DNA of 51,660 bases from an uncultured Spirochaetia bacterium (GTDB lineage: Bacteria; Spirochaetota; UBA4802; JAGODF01): the NCBI GenBank assembly GCA_937967705.1, contig CALCJG010000422.1, positions 1 to 51,660 on the forward strand, written 5' to 3'. Shown here one piece after another: positions 34,268 to 41,743 of the stretch (its first letter is position 1; each line of letters starts with the position of its first letter). Below the pieces are notes generated by a model. That model did no database searches and was not told the DNA's origin. It worked only from the letters and a program-made list of their open reading frames with translations. Made by a program: the position numbers and the translations under genes.

Positions 34268-34428
34268 ATCGACCCTTGTTGACCCTATTTAATGTAGTTT
34301 ATTCTGCATCCCGCGAGATTCATCTGAATGACAAAGTCGTTTTATAACCGGCATTTGATCAAGAAATATTGAACCATTGTCACTAAAATACCGATATTAT
34401 CAATAAACATATTAATATCGTGAGCCCA

Positions 34429-35448
34429 ATGAGCAAAACAAAAAAGCAGAAAGGCTTCCCTTTCCTTATTTTTTTTACTGTTTTCTTTCTTTTAATTCTG
34501 TTATCCGGTGTGATAACAGGAGTCTATTTTTACTTCACTGTTACCCGTGGAATCTCTGAAATTGAAAACACAACAAAAAAAATCGCCCCTGCCCTCGCCC
34601 AGGCTTTTACAGACGTCGCAGAACTTTCTTATAAGGTGAAAAATTACACGCGACTAAAAGCCCTGTTCCATCAAAAGATTAAGGAATCCGGAATAGACGA
34701 GGCCTTTTTTGTACTCGCTGACGGGCGGATAGTGGCCCATTCCAATAAAGAAGTGGAAAACAGACTGGAAGGCAACATCATCAATGACGAGTTTTCCTAT
34801 AATATTGATCAGATCCTCCTGCCGCTGAAAACAAACAGCAGGGAAATTCAAATTCAGGACTATAATATACTCAAACAAAAGATCCCCTTCCGAAAGGAAG
34901 AGATAAAACTCCTGAAGGAATACATCTATCCTAAAATCAACATAGTCGGATGGCTTTTTACGAAAGGGGTCTATGGAAAGACAAAAAAAAGGGAAATCCC
35001 CCTTGGAACCATCAACTTTATCATCAGCAAACAGAATATATACGATTTTATTAACAAAACCATCAGAGACTGTAAAACGCTTCTCATCCTTCTCGGCTCA
35101 TTCTCCCTGGTTCTCTCATTATTGTTCTCCTTGATGGTTTTTATTCGAACAAGGCGAATACAGAATGTCCCCGAATCCCAAAAGAACGCTTCACAGACAG
35201 CGGGTAAAGGGAAAAAATCGGAGGTGGAATCCCCAATCCCCGAGGAAAAGGTAGAAATCATAGCCCTCAATGCGGATGAGGAATCATCGTCCTTTAAACC
35301 CATTGTTGATATGAAAGCAGATCGAAGCACTCCTGCGATTCACCAGGAAAGCAACGAACAGGAGGAAATTAACGAGAAACCGCTTCCTGTTAACATGGAC
35401 CAGCCCATCCTGGATGCGATACCCATAAAGAAAAGAGGAAACCTATGA
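34429..35448 (+). CDS. Membrane sensor-like protein with an extracytoplasmic domain and acidic cytoplasmic tail
   Basis: A 339-residue protein with a first membrane helix at about 10-35 (FPFLIFFTVFFLLILLSGVITGVYF), an extracytoplasmic domain (about 40-205) and a second helix at about 212-236. The outer domain includes AFFVLADGRIVAHSNKEVENRLEGNIINDEF, the PAS/Cache-like pattern seen in chemoreceptors (FVxxxxGxxxxHs). The cytoplasmic tail (237-339) is long, Glu/Lys/Ser/Pro-rich and likely disordered; it has no HAMP, kinase or GGDEF domain. It overlaps the next gene (STAS/zinc ribbon) by four bases (ATGA), so the two form a translationally coupled pair. No clear ribosome site precedes the ATG at 34429; a GTG three codons earlier is possible. 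Confidence 0.75.
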   Translation: MSKTKKQKGFPFLIFFTVFFLLILLSGVITGVYFYFTVTRGISEIENTTKKIAPALAQAFTDVAELSYKVKNYTRLKALFHQKIKESGIDEAFFVLADGRIVAHSNKEVENRLEGNIINDEFSYNIDQILLPLKTNSREIQIQDYNILKQKIPFRKEEIKLLKEYIYPKINIVGWLFTKGVYGKTKKREIPLGTINFIISKQNIYDFINKTIRDCKTLLILLGSFSLVLSLLFSLMVFIRTRRIQNVPESQKNASQTAGKGKKSEVESPIPEEKVEIIALNADEESSSFKPIVDMKADRSTPAIHQESNEQEEINEKPLPVNMDQPILDAIPIKKRGNL

Positions 35449-36107
35449 TATTTATCAATCATTCTGAAGCCCTGGAGGGGAGGATAACCGTCGTTGAAGT
35501 GGAGGGGGCCCTGAACACCGGGAGCAGCCACGATTTCGACTCCTACATTAATCTGCTTCTTGAAAAAAACAAGAAATTTATTGTCTTCGACGCCCGCAAA
35601 ACAGATTATATCAGTTCGGCCGGCATCGGTCTCATGATCCACATACAGAAAAAGATATCTTCGCTCAACGGTTACTTTATACTCGCCAACCCCTCTCCGG
35701 AGATACGTTCCCTGTTTCTCCTGCTGGGATTCGACAAGGTACTCACCCTTACAGAGTCGAGGGTTCAGGCACTTACACTGATGGAGAATCACATTGAGCT
35801 TAGGGATCACCCAGCGGAGGCATCCACCGCTGGTACGGATATTCTTGCATCCCAGGACTTCGAAATCCTGCGGGAAGAAGGGGAATTACAGGAGATTCCA
35901 GCTGATACTATAACCGAAGAGGAACTTTCCGGAAGTTCCTCTTCGGCAACTCCTGAGATACCTGTTGAAACAGAGTTCTCGGAACCTCTCATCGTTGAGT
36001 GCGCTGATTGTAAAAGCCTGATCAGAGTGAAGAAAAGCGGCGATTATATATGCCCTGAATGTCATACGGAGTTCACCGTAGAAAAAGATCAAACGGTCAT
36101 TTTTTAA
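35445..36107 (+). CDS. STAS-domain protein with C-terminal zinc ribbon
   Basis: A 220-residue protein. The N-terminal STAS domain (about 1-110) has the TDYISSAGIGLMIHIQKK segment, in which Ser57/Ser58 is at the site that anti-sigma kinases phosphorylate in SpoIIAA-type anti-sigma antagonists. A Ser/Glu-rich linker (about 115-185) leads to CADCKSLIRVKKSGDYICPEC (190-215), a four-cysteine zinc-ribbon-like element. STAS domains usually act as anti-anti-sigma switches; the added ribbon is unusual and could bind nucleic acid or a protein. Its partner kinase is not in the immediate neighbourhood, but the SpoIIE-type phosphatase at 12158-14683 is a candidate for the opposing reaction. It overlaps the membrane sensor gene by four bases. 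Confidence 0.85.
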   Translation: MIFINHSEALEGRITVVEVEGALNTGSSHDFDSYINLLLEKNKKFIVFDARKTDYISSAGIGLMIHIQKKISSLNGYFILANPSPEIRSLFLLLGFDKVLTLTESRVQALTLMENHIELRDHPAEASTAGTDILASQDFEILREEGELQEIPADTITEEELSGSSSSATPEIPVETEFSEPLIVECADCKSLIRVKKSGDYICPECHTEFTVEKDQTVIF

Positions 36108-36116
36108 ATATTTGAT

Positions 36117-36146
36117 TTGACTAAAAAATAACACTATCTTTATTAT
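36117..36146 (+). promoter_or_regulatory. Candidate sigma-70 promoter of the 36269-36865 gene
   Basis: TTGACT (36117-36122), an 18-base spacer and TATTAT (36141-36146) resemble a sigma-70 promoter, about 120 bases before the ATG. AT-rich surroundings fit. Confidence 0.4.
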
Positions 36147-36268
36147 TAATATAGCAGATGTGGACATACTGTAACATTCCTGTCCACAGGTATAAAAATA
36201 GATTTATTTTCCGAGCTCAAGGGAACAGGAGACATGCTGTTCCGAATCAAGCGAAACAGAGGAAGATC

Positions 36269-36865
36269 ATGAAAGTTGTCCATGTTTTAAAAAGACTGGA
36301 AACCATAGATCAGGACATCAAAGATCTGAGAAAACTGGAAAAAACTCTCACCAGAGATAAGTCCTTTACGACCCCGATCTATATGTCTATTGAGAAACAG
36401 ATCAATATTCTCTTGGGCGAAAAAATCAAACTCCTGGAGCTCAAAATCGATAATCCTCCGGCAGGAATAGCCCCGGAAGCAGAAGAAGATATACAGCTAC
36501 CTCAAATGAGAAGAGAGGAAGCCAAACCGGCTCCGTCCAAAAAGAAACCCTCCGGCAAAGCTAAAGTCAAAAAGGAGGAAGCAAATACAATTCCGGACGA
36601 TTTCGATGATGATCTGGCGCTGCTTACCCAGGACAAAATCGATGAGAAAATCAAAAAAATGGAGTCTGAGACGAAGAAATCTTCCCCCGGACCCTCTATA
36701 CACAACAAACCGGAGACCGCATCCAAGGAAGACAGTGATGACGACAATCACGTCAAGCTTCTTGATATCGCCCTCGAAAAAGGGTCCCTTAACAAGTCGG
36801 AGATAGAGAAGGAAAAGAAAAAGGTACGTTTTTTCCGCGACAACTTCCCGGGAAGCGAATACTGA
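36269..36865 (+). CDS. Acidic/lysine-rich coiled-coil-like protein of unknown function
   Basis: A 198-residue cytoplasmic protein. The first 65 residues form a heptad-like helix (MKVVHVLKRLETIDQDIKDLRKLEKTLTRDKSF and YMSIEKQINILLGEKIKLLELKI), probably a coiled coil. Then comes a Lys/Glu/Pro-rich, low-complexity tract (about 75-165), and a short C-terminal helix with KSEIEKEKKKVRFFRDNFPGSEY. GAGGAAGATC before the ATG fixes the start. No catalytic motif. It ends exactly where the convergent adenylate cyclase gene's stop begins. A structural or scaffold role is possible; I do not recognise the family. Confidence 0.65.
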   Translation: MKVVHVLKRLETIDQDIKDLRKLEKTLTRDKSFTTPIYMSIEKQINILLGEKIKLLELKIDNPPAGIAPEAEEDIQLPQMRREEAKPAPSKKKPSGKAKVKKEEANTIPDDFDDDLALLTQDKIDEKIKKMESETKKSSPGPSIHNKPETASKEDSDDDNHVKLLDIALEKGSLNKSEIEKEKKKVRFFRDNFPGSEY

Positions 36866-39610
36866 TCATTTTTTTAGACACTTATCAACCATATACTCCA
36901 GCTTGAATTTTTCCAGGAAGAAGACTGTGCTGCCCAGCTCCCAATCCTGTTCCTGCAGGTCTGAAAAATTCAATTCCCTTACAATATTGTAAAGCTCCTG
37001 CCCCCTCTCCTGATGAGACCTGATACGCTCAGAAACGCTGTAGGCCTCATTGATTGTCATAAAGCCCGAAGACGTCCCATCCGGGAACCTGACATCATAA
37101 AATACATCATCCCCCATATGTTTTGCAACAGTGACGGTCAGAGTGGTAGAGCTGGAATACTTGGTCAGGTACTCCTCTTCAATCAGTCCAGTACAGAGCT
37201 GGAAGGAAACCTTCCCGAATTTATCGCTCTGCAGTCTCATTACCTGAAGACTGTTTTCACCCATGAGTGTACGGCCTGTTCCTGTGTTGACCTTCTGAAT
37301 TATACCCTTGCAAAAACCATAAAGAAATATCAAAAACTGATCCATTAATTTTTTGGGCTTGAAAAACACAAAGAAATTCCCGCTTTCATTCCGCACGTAG
37401 AATATTGCGACATCACCCTTCTCTTCGAAAATAATGGTGATGGCATTATTCCGGGCATTACTGTATACTTCCTCAATTGATGCGAGATGATCCTCATAAG
37501 AGACAAACCGATACTCGATACTCCGTTTTGGCTTAAGTGTGGAAGCCGTAAGAAGATTAATGAGATTCGCATAAACGTTTGATGTCACCTTATCCTTTTC
37601 CCGGGTGACTTTAATGAAATTGTTCCCCAGACGCGTTATCAGCCGAACCGTTCTTTGATCCTTTTTTTCAATAATCCAGGCATAAGCATCCCTGAAAATT
37701 GTGATTATCTTCTTGTAGTGCTTCTTGTAGGATTCCGGCGTAACGATACAGCAATAGTCTTCAAAACTGCGTTTCAATTTCATTCCATCTTTCAGAATAT
37801 CCGATAGTATATGAGCCAGATCACCTTCGCTGGAATACTCTTTGAGGAAAGCCTCCCCCCAGCTCGTCATGTAGAGATGATGGACGGTTTTGACTGTCTC
37901 GGCTCCCTCCATGTTAAAATTGATTATGATCAGGTTCAGCAGCTTAAAATCAGAATTGAGATAATACTCATTGGTCGTTTTAATCCTATCGCTGGTAAAG
38001 AAATTATATATGGTATTTAATAGTTCCGTCACCAGAGTTTGATTGATACGACTGTATCCAGACTGCAGATTCAACCGGGTAAAAGTCGGATCATATATCC
38101 TGTTAAGCGCCATCCATGTGAGCAATTTTATCAGGCTCTTTTCTGAACGAATGGTTGTTGACTGAAAAGCGTCCTGTTCACTTCTATCCCGCTTGTTGAG
38201 CCGCCATTCTGTTTCTGTAATTCCCTGATTTATCGGCTCAATATAGAGAACCTGCTCATACGGAGTGTCCTTAAAGGTGATCAGGTGGTCAATTTTATCC
38301 TTTTCCTGACGGAAATGTGTTTTTATCTTACGGCTCAGCAGGAGGAAATCCGACTCTGATATCTTTTTCTGCAGGTTGAGGGCTGGCAGCTGGGCGGAGA
38401 TACGCTGATAACTCAGCAGCATGAATCGCTTGACGGACTCCCAGAATATCATGACTTTCCCGAAATCCCAGTTATCAAAGTTATCCAGGTCGCGGAGGAT
38501 ATTGATGTCCCATCCCCAGTCCTTGACATAACCTGACATTACCGCCACTTTATAGGGAATATTTTTTCGGTCCTTGACACCGATATAACGTGTAATCTGT
38601 GGATCGATTTTCAGGTAGAGATTCTGTTTTAAGATATTGAGAAGATTTTTATCCTCCATGGTACTGTTGTAATAATCGTAGACCTCCCGGAACATCATGA
38701 GATAGGAATCCATCAGAGTGTTGTCGAGCGTTCCCCTGAGAATGTTCATTTTCAGCTTTTGGCTGAGCAGAAGATAATCCTGCTCACCGAATAGATACTT
38801 TTCCAGAACCCCTATTTTAATGATGGATTTGAAGGGGTTGCCGAGGGACTTGATTATCTGAAAAAGTGCAGACCCCATGAAATCGTCCCTCGATATTTCA
38901 TAGAGGTTCCCAAGATCTACATAGTCCCTCCTTTTCAACTCATCGGGGAGCAATCCGAAAAACTTTTCATACTCCTCATCCTTAACGAAATGAGGCAGAA
39001 CCCACCAGAAAGGAATTTTACCGGCGATGATAATGGAGGTGCGGAAAAACTCATCTTTTAGCACCGCACCTATTGTGGATCCGAAAGCCTCCTCCTCATC
39101 CTCCGCGAAGATATTCTGTTTTATATTCTCTATATCGTTGACGAAGAGGTGAACGGGAACATCCATTTCCAACGTCGCCCATTTTTGAAGACTGTCGATT
39201 TTCTTTAAAAAATTTTCGAACATTAAAGCGGTTACATCATGACGGTTGACACAGACCCAGTAATCAAAGTCCGATTTCTTGTTGTAGGCCACAGTGCCCA
39301 CACTGCCCATCACCGCAAGCATCTCGATGAATTCCCCGCTGTTGTTGAGTTCAAGGCTTACCGCAGGGAATTTCCCCTTCAGATAACGTCGCGTCTCTTC
39401 ATCAGGCTGATAGTTGACGATACCAAGAGGGACATCTCCCTCTACATAGCCGGGAAGCTTCTTATTGTTCACACAAAGAAAATAGGGAATAGCATTTACT
39501 ACTCGCCTAATATTTGTATTCTGCAAGAGATCCTGAAATCTTTGATATTTATTATTGTTGAAATTCAGGAACTTGGATTTGTTGGATTCAATAACCTCGA
39601 GAAAGCCCAT
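36866..39610 (-). CDS. Class I adenylate cyclase (CyaA-like)
   Basis: Makes cAMP from ATP. The N-terminal half is recognisably homologous to enterobacterial CyaA: LPGYVEGDVPLGIVNY-PDEETRRYL matches the E. coli LPGYLDGNVPKGI segment, and MGSVGTVAYNKKSDFDYWVC (about residues 101-120) is the nucleotidyltransferase active site with the two metal-binding aspartates in SDFDYW. The rest of the protein (to 914 residues) corresponds to the C-terminal regulatory part, slightly longer than in E. coli (848). The ATG at 39610 is preferred, aligning with the E. coli start; a TTG 13 codons upstream is an alternative. Neither start has a strong ribosome site, which may mean weak translation. Class I cyclases are best known from gamma-proteobacteria. 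Confidence 0.9.
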   Translation of the reverse strand: MGFLEVIESNKSKFLNFNNNKYQRFQDLLQNTNIRRVVNAIPYFLCVNNKKLPGYVEGDVPLGIVNYQPDEETRRYLKGKFPAVSLELNNSGEFIEMLAVMGSVGTVAYNKKSDFDYWVCVNRHDVTALMFENFLKKIDSLQKWATLEMDVPVHLFVNDIENIKQNIFAEDEEEAFGSTIGAVLKDEFFRTSIIIAGKIPFWWVLPHFVKDEEYEKFFGLLPDELKRRDYVDLGNLYEISRDDFMGSALFQIIKSLGNPFKSIIKIGVLEKYLFGEQDYLLLSQKLKMNILRGTLDNTLMDSYLMMFREVYDYYNSTMEDKNLLNILKQNLYLKIDPQITRYIGVKDRKNIPYKVAVMSGYVKDWGWDINILRDLDNFDNWDFGKVMIFWESVKRFMLLSYQRISAQLPALNLQKKISESDFLLLSRKIKTHFRQEKDKIDHLITFKDTPYEQVLYIEPINQGITETEWRLNKRDRSEQDAFQSTTIRSEKSLIKLLTWMALNRIYDPTFTRLNLQSGYSRINQTLVTELLNTIYNFFTSDRIKTTNEYYLNSDFKLLNLIIINFNMEGAETVKTVHHLYMTSWGEAFLKEYSSEGDLAHILSDILKDGMKLKRSFEDYCCIVTPESYKKHYKKIITIFRDAYAWIIEKKDQRTVRLITRLGNNFIKVTREKDKVTSNVYANLINLLTASTLKPKRSIEYRFVSYEDHLASIEEVYSNARNNAITIIFEEKGDVAIFYVRNESGNFFVFFKPKKLMDQFLIFLYGFCKGIIQKVNTGTGRTLMGENSLQVMRLQSDKFGKVSFQLCTGLIEEEYLTKYSSSTTLTVTVAKHMGDDVFYDVRFPDGTSSGFMTINEAYSVSERIRSHQERGQELYNIVRELNFSDLQEQDWELGSTVFFLEKFKLEYMVDKCLKK

Positions 39611-39940
39611 ATCAACGATGTAAAAAAGCCCGCCTGGATTAAATTTCAAATATATTTATAATAATTACTCTATATACAATAGTCTATTGTTACATTTCTT
39701 ACAATCATATTTTTTAACGATTTCACATCAATCAGAAACGGCAGGAGATTAATCTTCAGGACTTCCTAATTCTCTCGGCAAAGAATCGCCTCACTGAGAG
39801 GTCTGTCTCAATCCTATAATTGCACATGTATCAGGCTGGCATGGTATTTTTATGAAGACCACTCACACTGGCAGAAGCAGGAGAACCGAATCTTCTCTAC
39901 TGCAGTAATTCTCAACCGGCACATCACACTCACAAACTCT
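39611..39940. other. Interval between the adenylate cyclase and holA
   Basis: 330 bases with no gene. The left part (about 39660-39720) is AT-rich and should contain the cyclase promoter, with a 6-base inverted repeat over its likely -10 element. The right part has no feature I can name beyond short imperfect repeats such as CCTCACTGAGAGG around 39791; no terminator with a T-run is obvious for holA. Confidence 0.5.
39676..39704 (-). promoter_or_regulatory. Candidate promoter/operator of the adenylate cyclase gene
   Basis: On the minus strand TTGTAA (39704-39699) and TATTGT (39681-39676) are 17 bases apart, a weak sigma-70 match. The inverted repeat ACAATA-GAC-TATTGT (39690-39676) overlaps the -10 position, where a repressor could act. 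It is not a CRP-type site (TGTGA-N6-TCACA is absent). Confidence 0.3.
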
Positions 39941-40960
39941 TTATTGGACTGTCAGCATACCGGCAGAAAGATCATATACCGGATTGGAAAGAATATTTTT
40001 AGAGGGGCGATAGCTTTTAAGCTTGTCCTCCGCTTCATATATCCTGGAAAAAAGATGCTTTAACCTCTCCCTGCCCCAAACATCAGCCTGTTTAATAAAT
40101 CCCTCACGTCCCTTTTCAGTGATACGCAGCTTTTGAAAAATATTCGCCTGATCTTCTCCCAGATGAGTGAACCAGTAATACCTTTCGAGTAGTTCCGCCT
40201 GACGTGCAACCATACCGAGGATGAAAAGTTCGCTTATCCCTTCTTCCAACATGCCTTGAAGCAGCTTCAGTGCCATTCTGTTTTTTATAAAAAGGGCGTC
40301 TACAAAATCAAAAACCGTGATTTCCCTTTCAAATTGTATCTGATTTTTCAATACATCAGGACCTATGATCTTTTCCCCGGACAGGATGATCTTCTCCAGT
40401 GCATTATCAATATTCCTGACATCCCGGCCGAGAAATTCAACCATCAGGAAAACGGATCTGTCATCAATAACAATCCCCTGCTCTCTCAGCGTTTTTATTA
40501 TATAGTCATACAAATCCCTTTCAAAAAGCCTCCAGAAATGAATCACTCGAATGCTCTTTACAATTTTAGTGTTTAATATCCCGGGCATTCGGTTTTCTGG
40601 AGATGTAAATATCAGCATATATTCCTCTGATACATTTTCTAACATCTCCTCAAGTAAAAGCTGGTTTTTATTGTGCACGGGGACTTGATGAATGTTCATC
40701 ATAACACTGACTTTTTTTGAGGTAAACATAGACTGCGAAAGGGCAAAATCGGCTGCCTGGAGCAGTTCGCCGTTTTCCAGATGGAATCTTCTTACGGAGT
40801 ATTCCACATCATATTCCTTACCAAGATGACGTTCTATCAGCTGGTATATTACTTTTTCCTTCTCTCCCTCCTCTTCTCCTAAAAAGAGATATCTGCTCTC
40901 AAGGGATCCGGATGAGATTTCCCGCTTGAAAGCCCGTGAATTCGTTGATCCGGTCTTCAT
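39941..40960 (-). CDS. holA: DNA polymerase III delta subunit
   Basis: Clamp-loader subunit. Length 339 and organisation fit HolA: an N-terminal AAA+-like region (RYLFLGEEEGEKEKVIYQLIE, then HLENGELLQAADFALSQSMFTSKKVSVMMN and EYMLIFTSPENRMPG), the ALEKIILSGEKIIGPDVL...FDFVDALFIKNR segment and the C-terminal helical collar. It starts three bases after the stop of the LptE-like gene, an order (lptE-holA) also found in proteobacteria, which supports both calls. Sequence similarity within this family is low, so the identification rests on length, pattern and neighbour. Confidence 0.85.
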   Translation of the reverse strand: MKTGSTNSRAFKREISSGSLESRYLFLGEEEGEKEKVIYQLIERHLGKEYDVEYSVRRFHLENGELLQAADFALSQSMFTSKKVSVMMNIHQVPVHNKNQLLLEEMLENVSEEYMLIFTSPENRMPGILNTKIVKSIRVIHFWRLFERDLYDYIIKTLREQGIVIDDRSVFLMVEFLGRDVRNIDNALEKIILSGEKIIGPDVLKNQIQFEREITVFDFVDALFIKNRMALKLLQGMLEEGISELFILGMVARQAELLERYYWFTHLGEDQANIFQKLRITEKGREGFIKQADVWGRERLKHLFSRIYEAEDKLKSYRPSKNILSNPVYDLSAGMLTVQ

Positions 40961-40963
40961 TTC

Positions 40964-41617
40964 CTATTTTCCCTTTTCCATATTTGTCATCAATTCCGTA
41001 TACCATCCGGTAACTGCCTTATTGACCACCCTATCCGCCAATGAGTCTACCACTTTATCCTGTGCCTGATAGATGGTCGTAATGGGCGGAACCGTATCGG
41101 AGAAGACGAGAAACGCCTGGACGGGATCGCCCCGAAGAATCAGTTTTTTCCTCTTTACGTCCCGCATCTGAACAAGTGCTACCATCAGAAGCCTTTTCTT
41201 AACAGGCTCACGCTGATTCCCATACTCCACACCCTGAACTTGATACTGTACAATTCTGATAATCAGCACTAGATCAGCATTCGATACATCTGAAACTACA
41301 GATAAACGTCCCTCTTTGCTGATAATGTCCCTGACTCGAATCGTCATCTTTTCCGCTGTCACCTTATTTCCGATCGTCTCGGCGACATCAGGAATGAAGA
41401 TGCGGTTGGCATCCCTTGGTATTACCGGTTCACCACCAATCTTATTGATAACGCGGGACATCCCTGGATCAGAACAATTATCTAACGTACTGCAGCCGCT
41501 TATGGGGAAGATGATTCCCCCAAGTAACAGTATAGCGATCAAAAAGCACATCAAGGGATAACGGGATTTTTTTTCATGAAGATTTGAAATTCTCATCAGG
41601 AAATATGATATTTTCAT
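40964..41617 (-). CDS. LptE-like LPS-assembly lipoprotein (putative)
   Basis: A 217-residue lipoprotein. The signal peptide (about residues 20-41) ends with the lipobox ISGC (Cys42). The mature protein has the LptE-family pattern: an IFIPDVAETIGNKV strand, VRDIISKEGRLSVVSDVSNADLVLIIRIVQYQVQGVEY, and LVQMRDVKRKKLILRG. LptE plugs LptD in LPS transport to the outer membrane. The lptE-holA neighbourhood strengthens the call. GGGGAAGATCTTT before the ATG supports the start. If correct, the host has LPS and thus a Leptospira-like envelope. Homology is distant; an unrelated lipoprotein is possible. Confidence 0.65.
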   Translation of the reverse strand: MKISYFLMRISNLHEKKSRYPLMCFLIAILLLGGIIFPISGCSTLDNCSDPGMSRVINKIGGEPVIPRDANRIFIPDVAETIGNKVTAEKMTIRVRDIISKEGRLSVVSDVSNADLVLIIRIVQYQVQGVEYGNQREPVKKRLLMVALVQMRDVKRKKLILRGDPVQAFLVFSDTVPPITTIYQAQDKVVDSLADRVVNKAVTGWYTELMTNMEKGK

Positions 41618-41716
41618 AAAGATCTTCCCCGATTTTCCGATAATAGAATCAAATCATTTTACACTCTACGGTCTTCCTTAAGCTATTTAAGGCAGTCAAG
41701 GAAGGACTTTTGCAAC

Positions 41717-41739
41717 AACGGGATAGATACTATCCCGTT
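41717..41739. terminator. Perfect 10-bp hairpin after the amylase/glycogen synthase fusion
   Basis: AACGGGATAG and CTATCCCGTT (loop ATA) lie five bases beyond the minus-strand stop. The T-run (TTTTTTTT) is on the plus-strand side, where no gene ends; on the minus strand the hairpin is followed by GTTGCAAAAG. It is therefore a good plus-orientation terminator in the wrong place for the known gene, though the stem may still slow or end minus-strand transcription. Confidence 0.55.
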
Positions 41740-41743
41740 TTTT

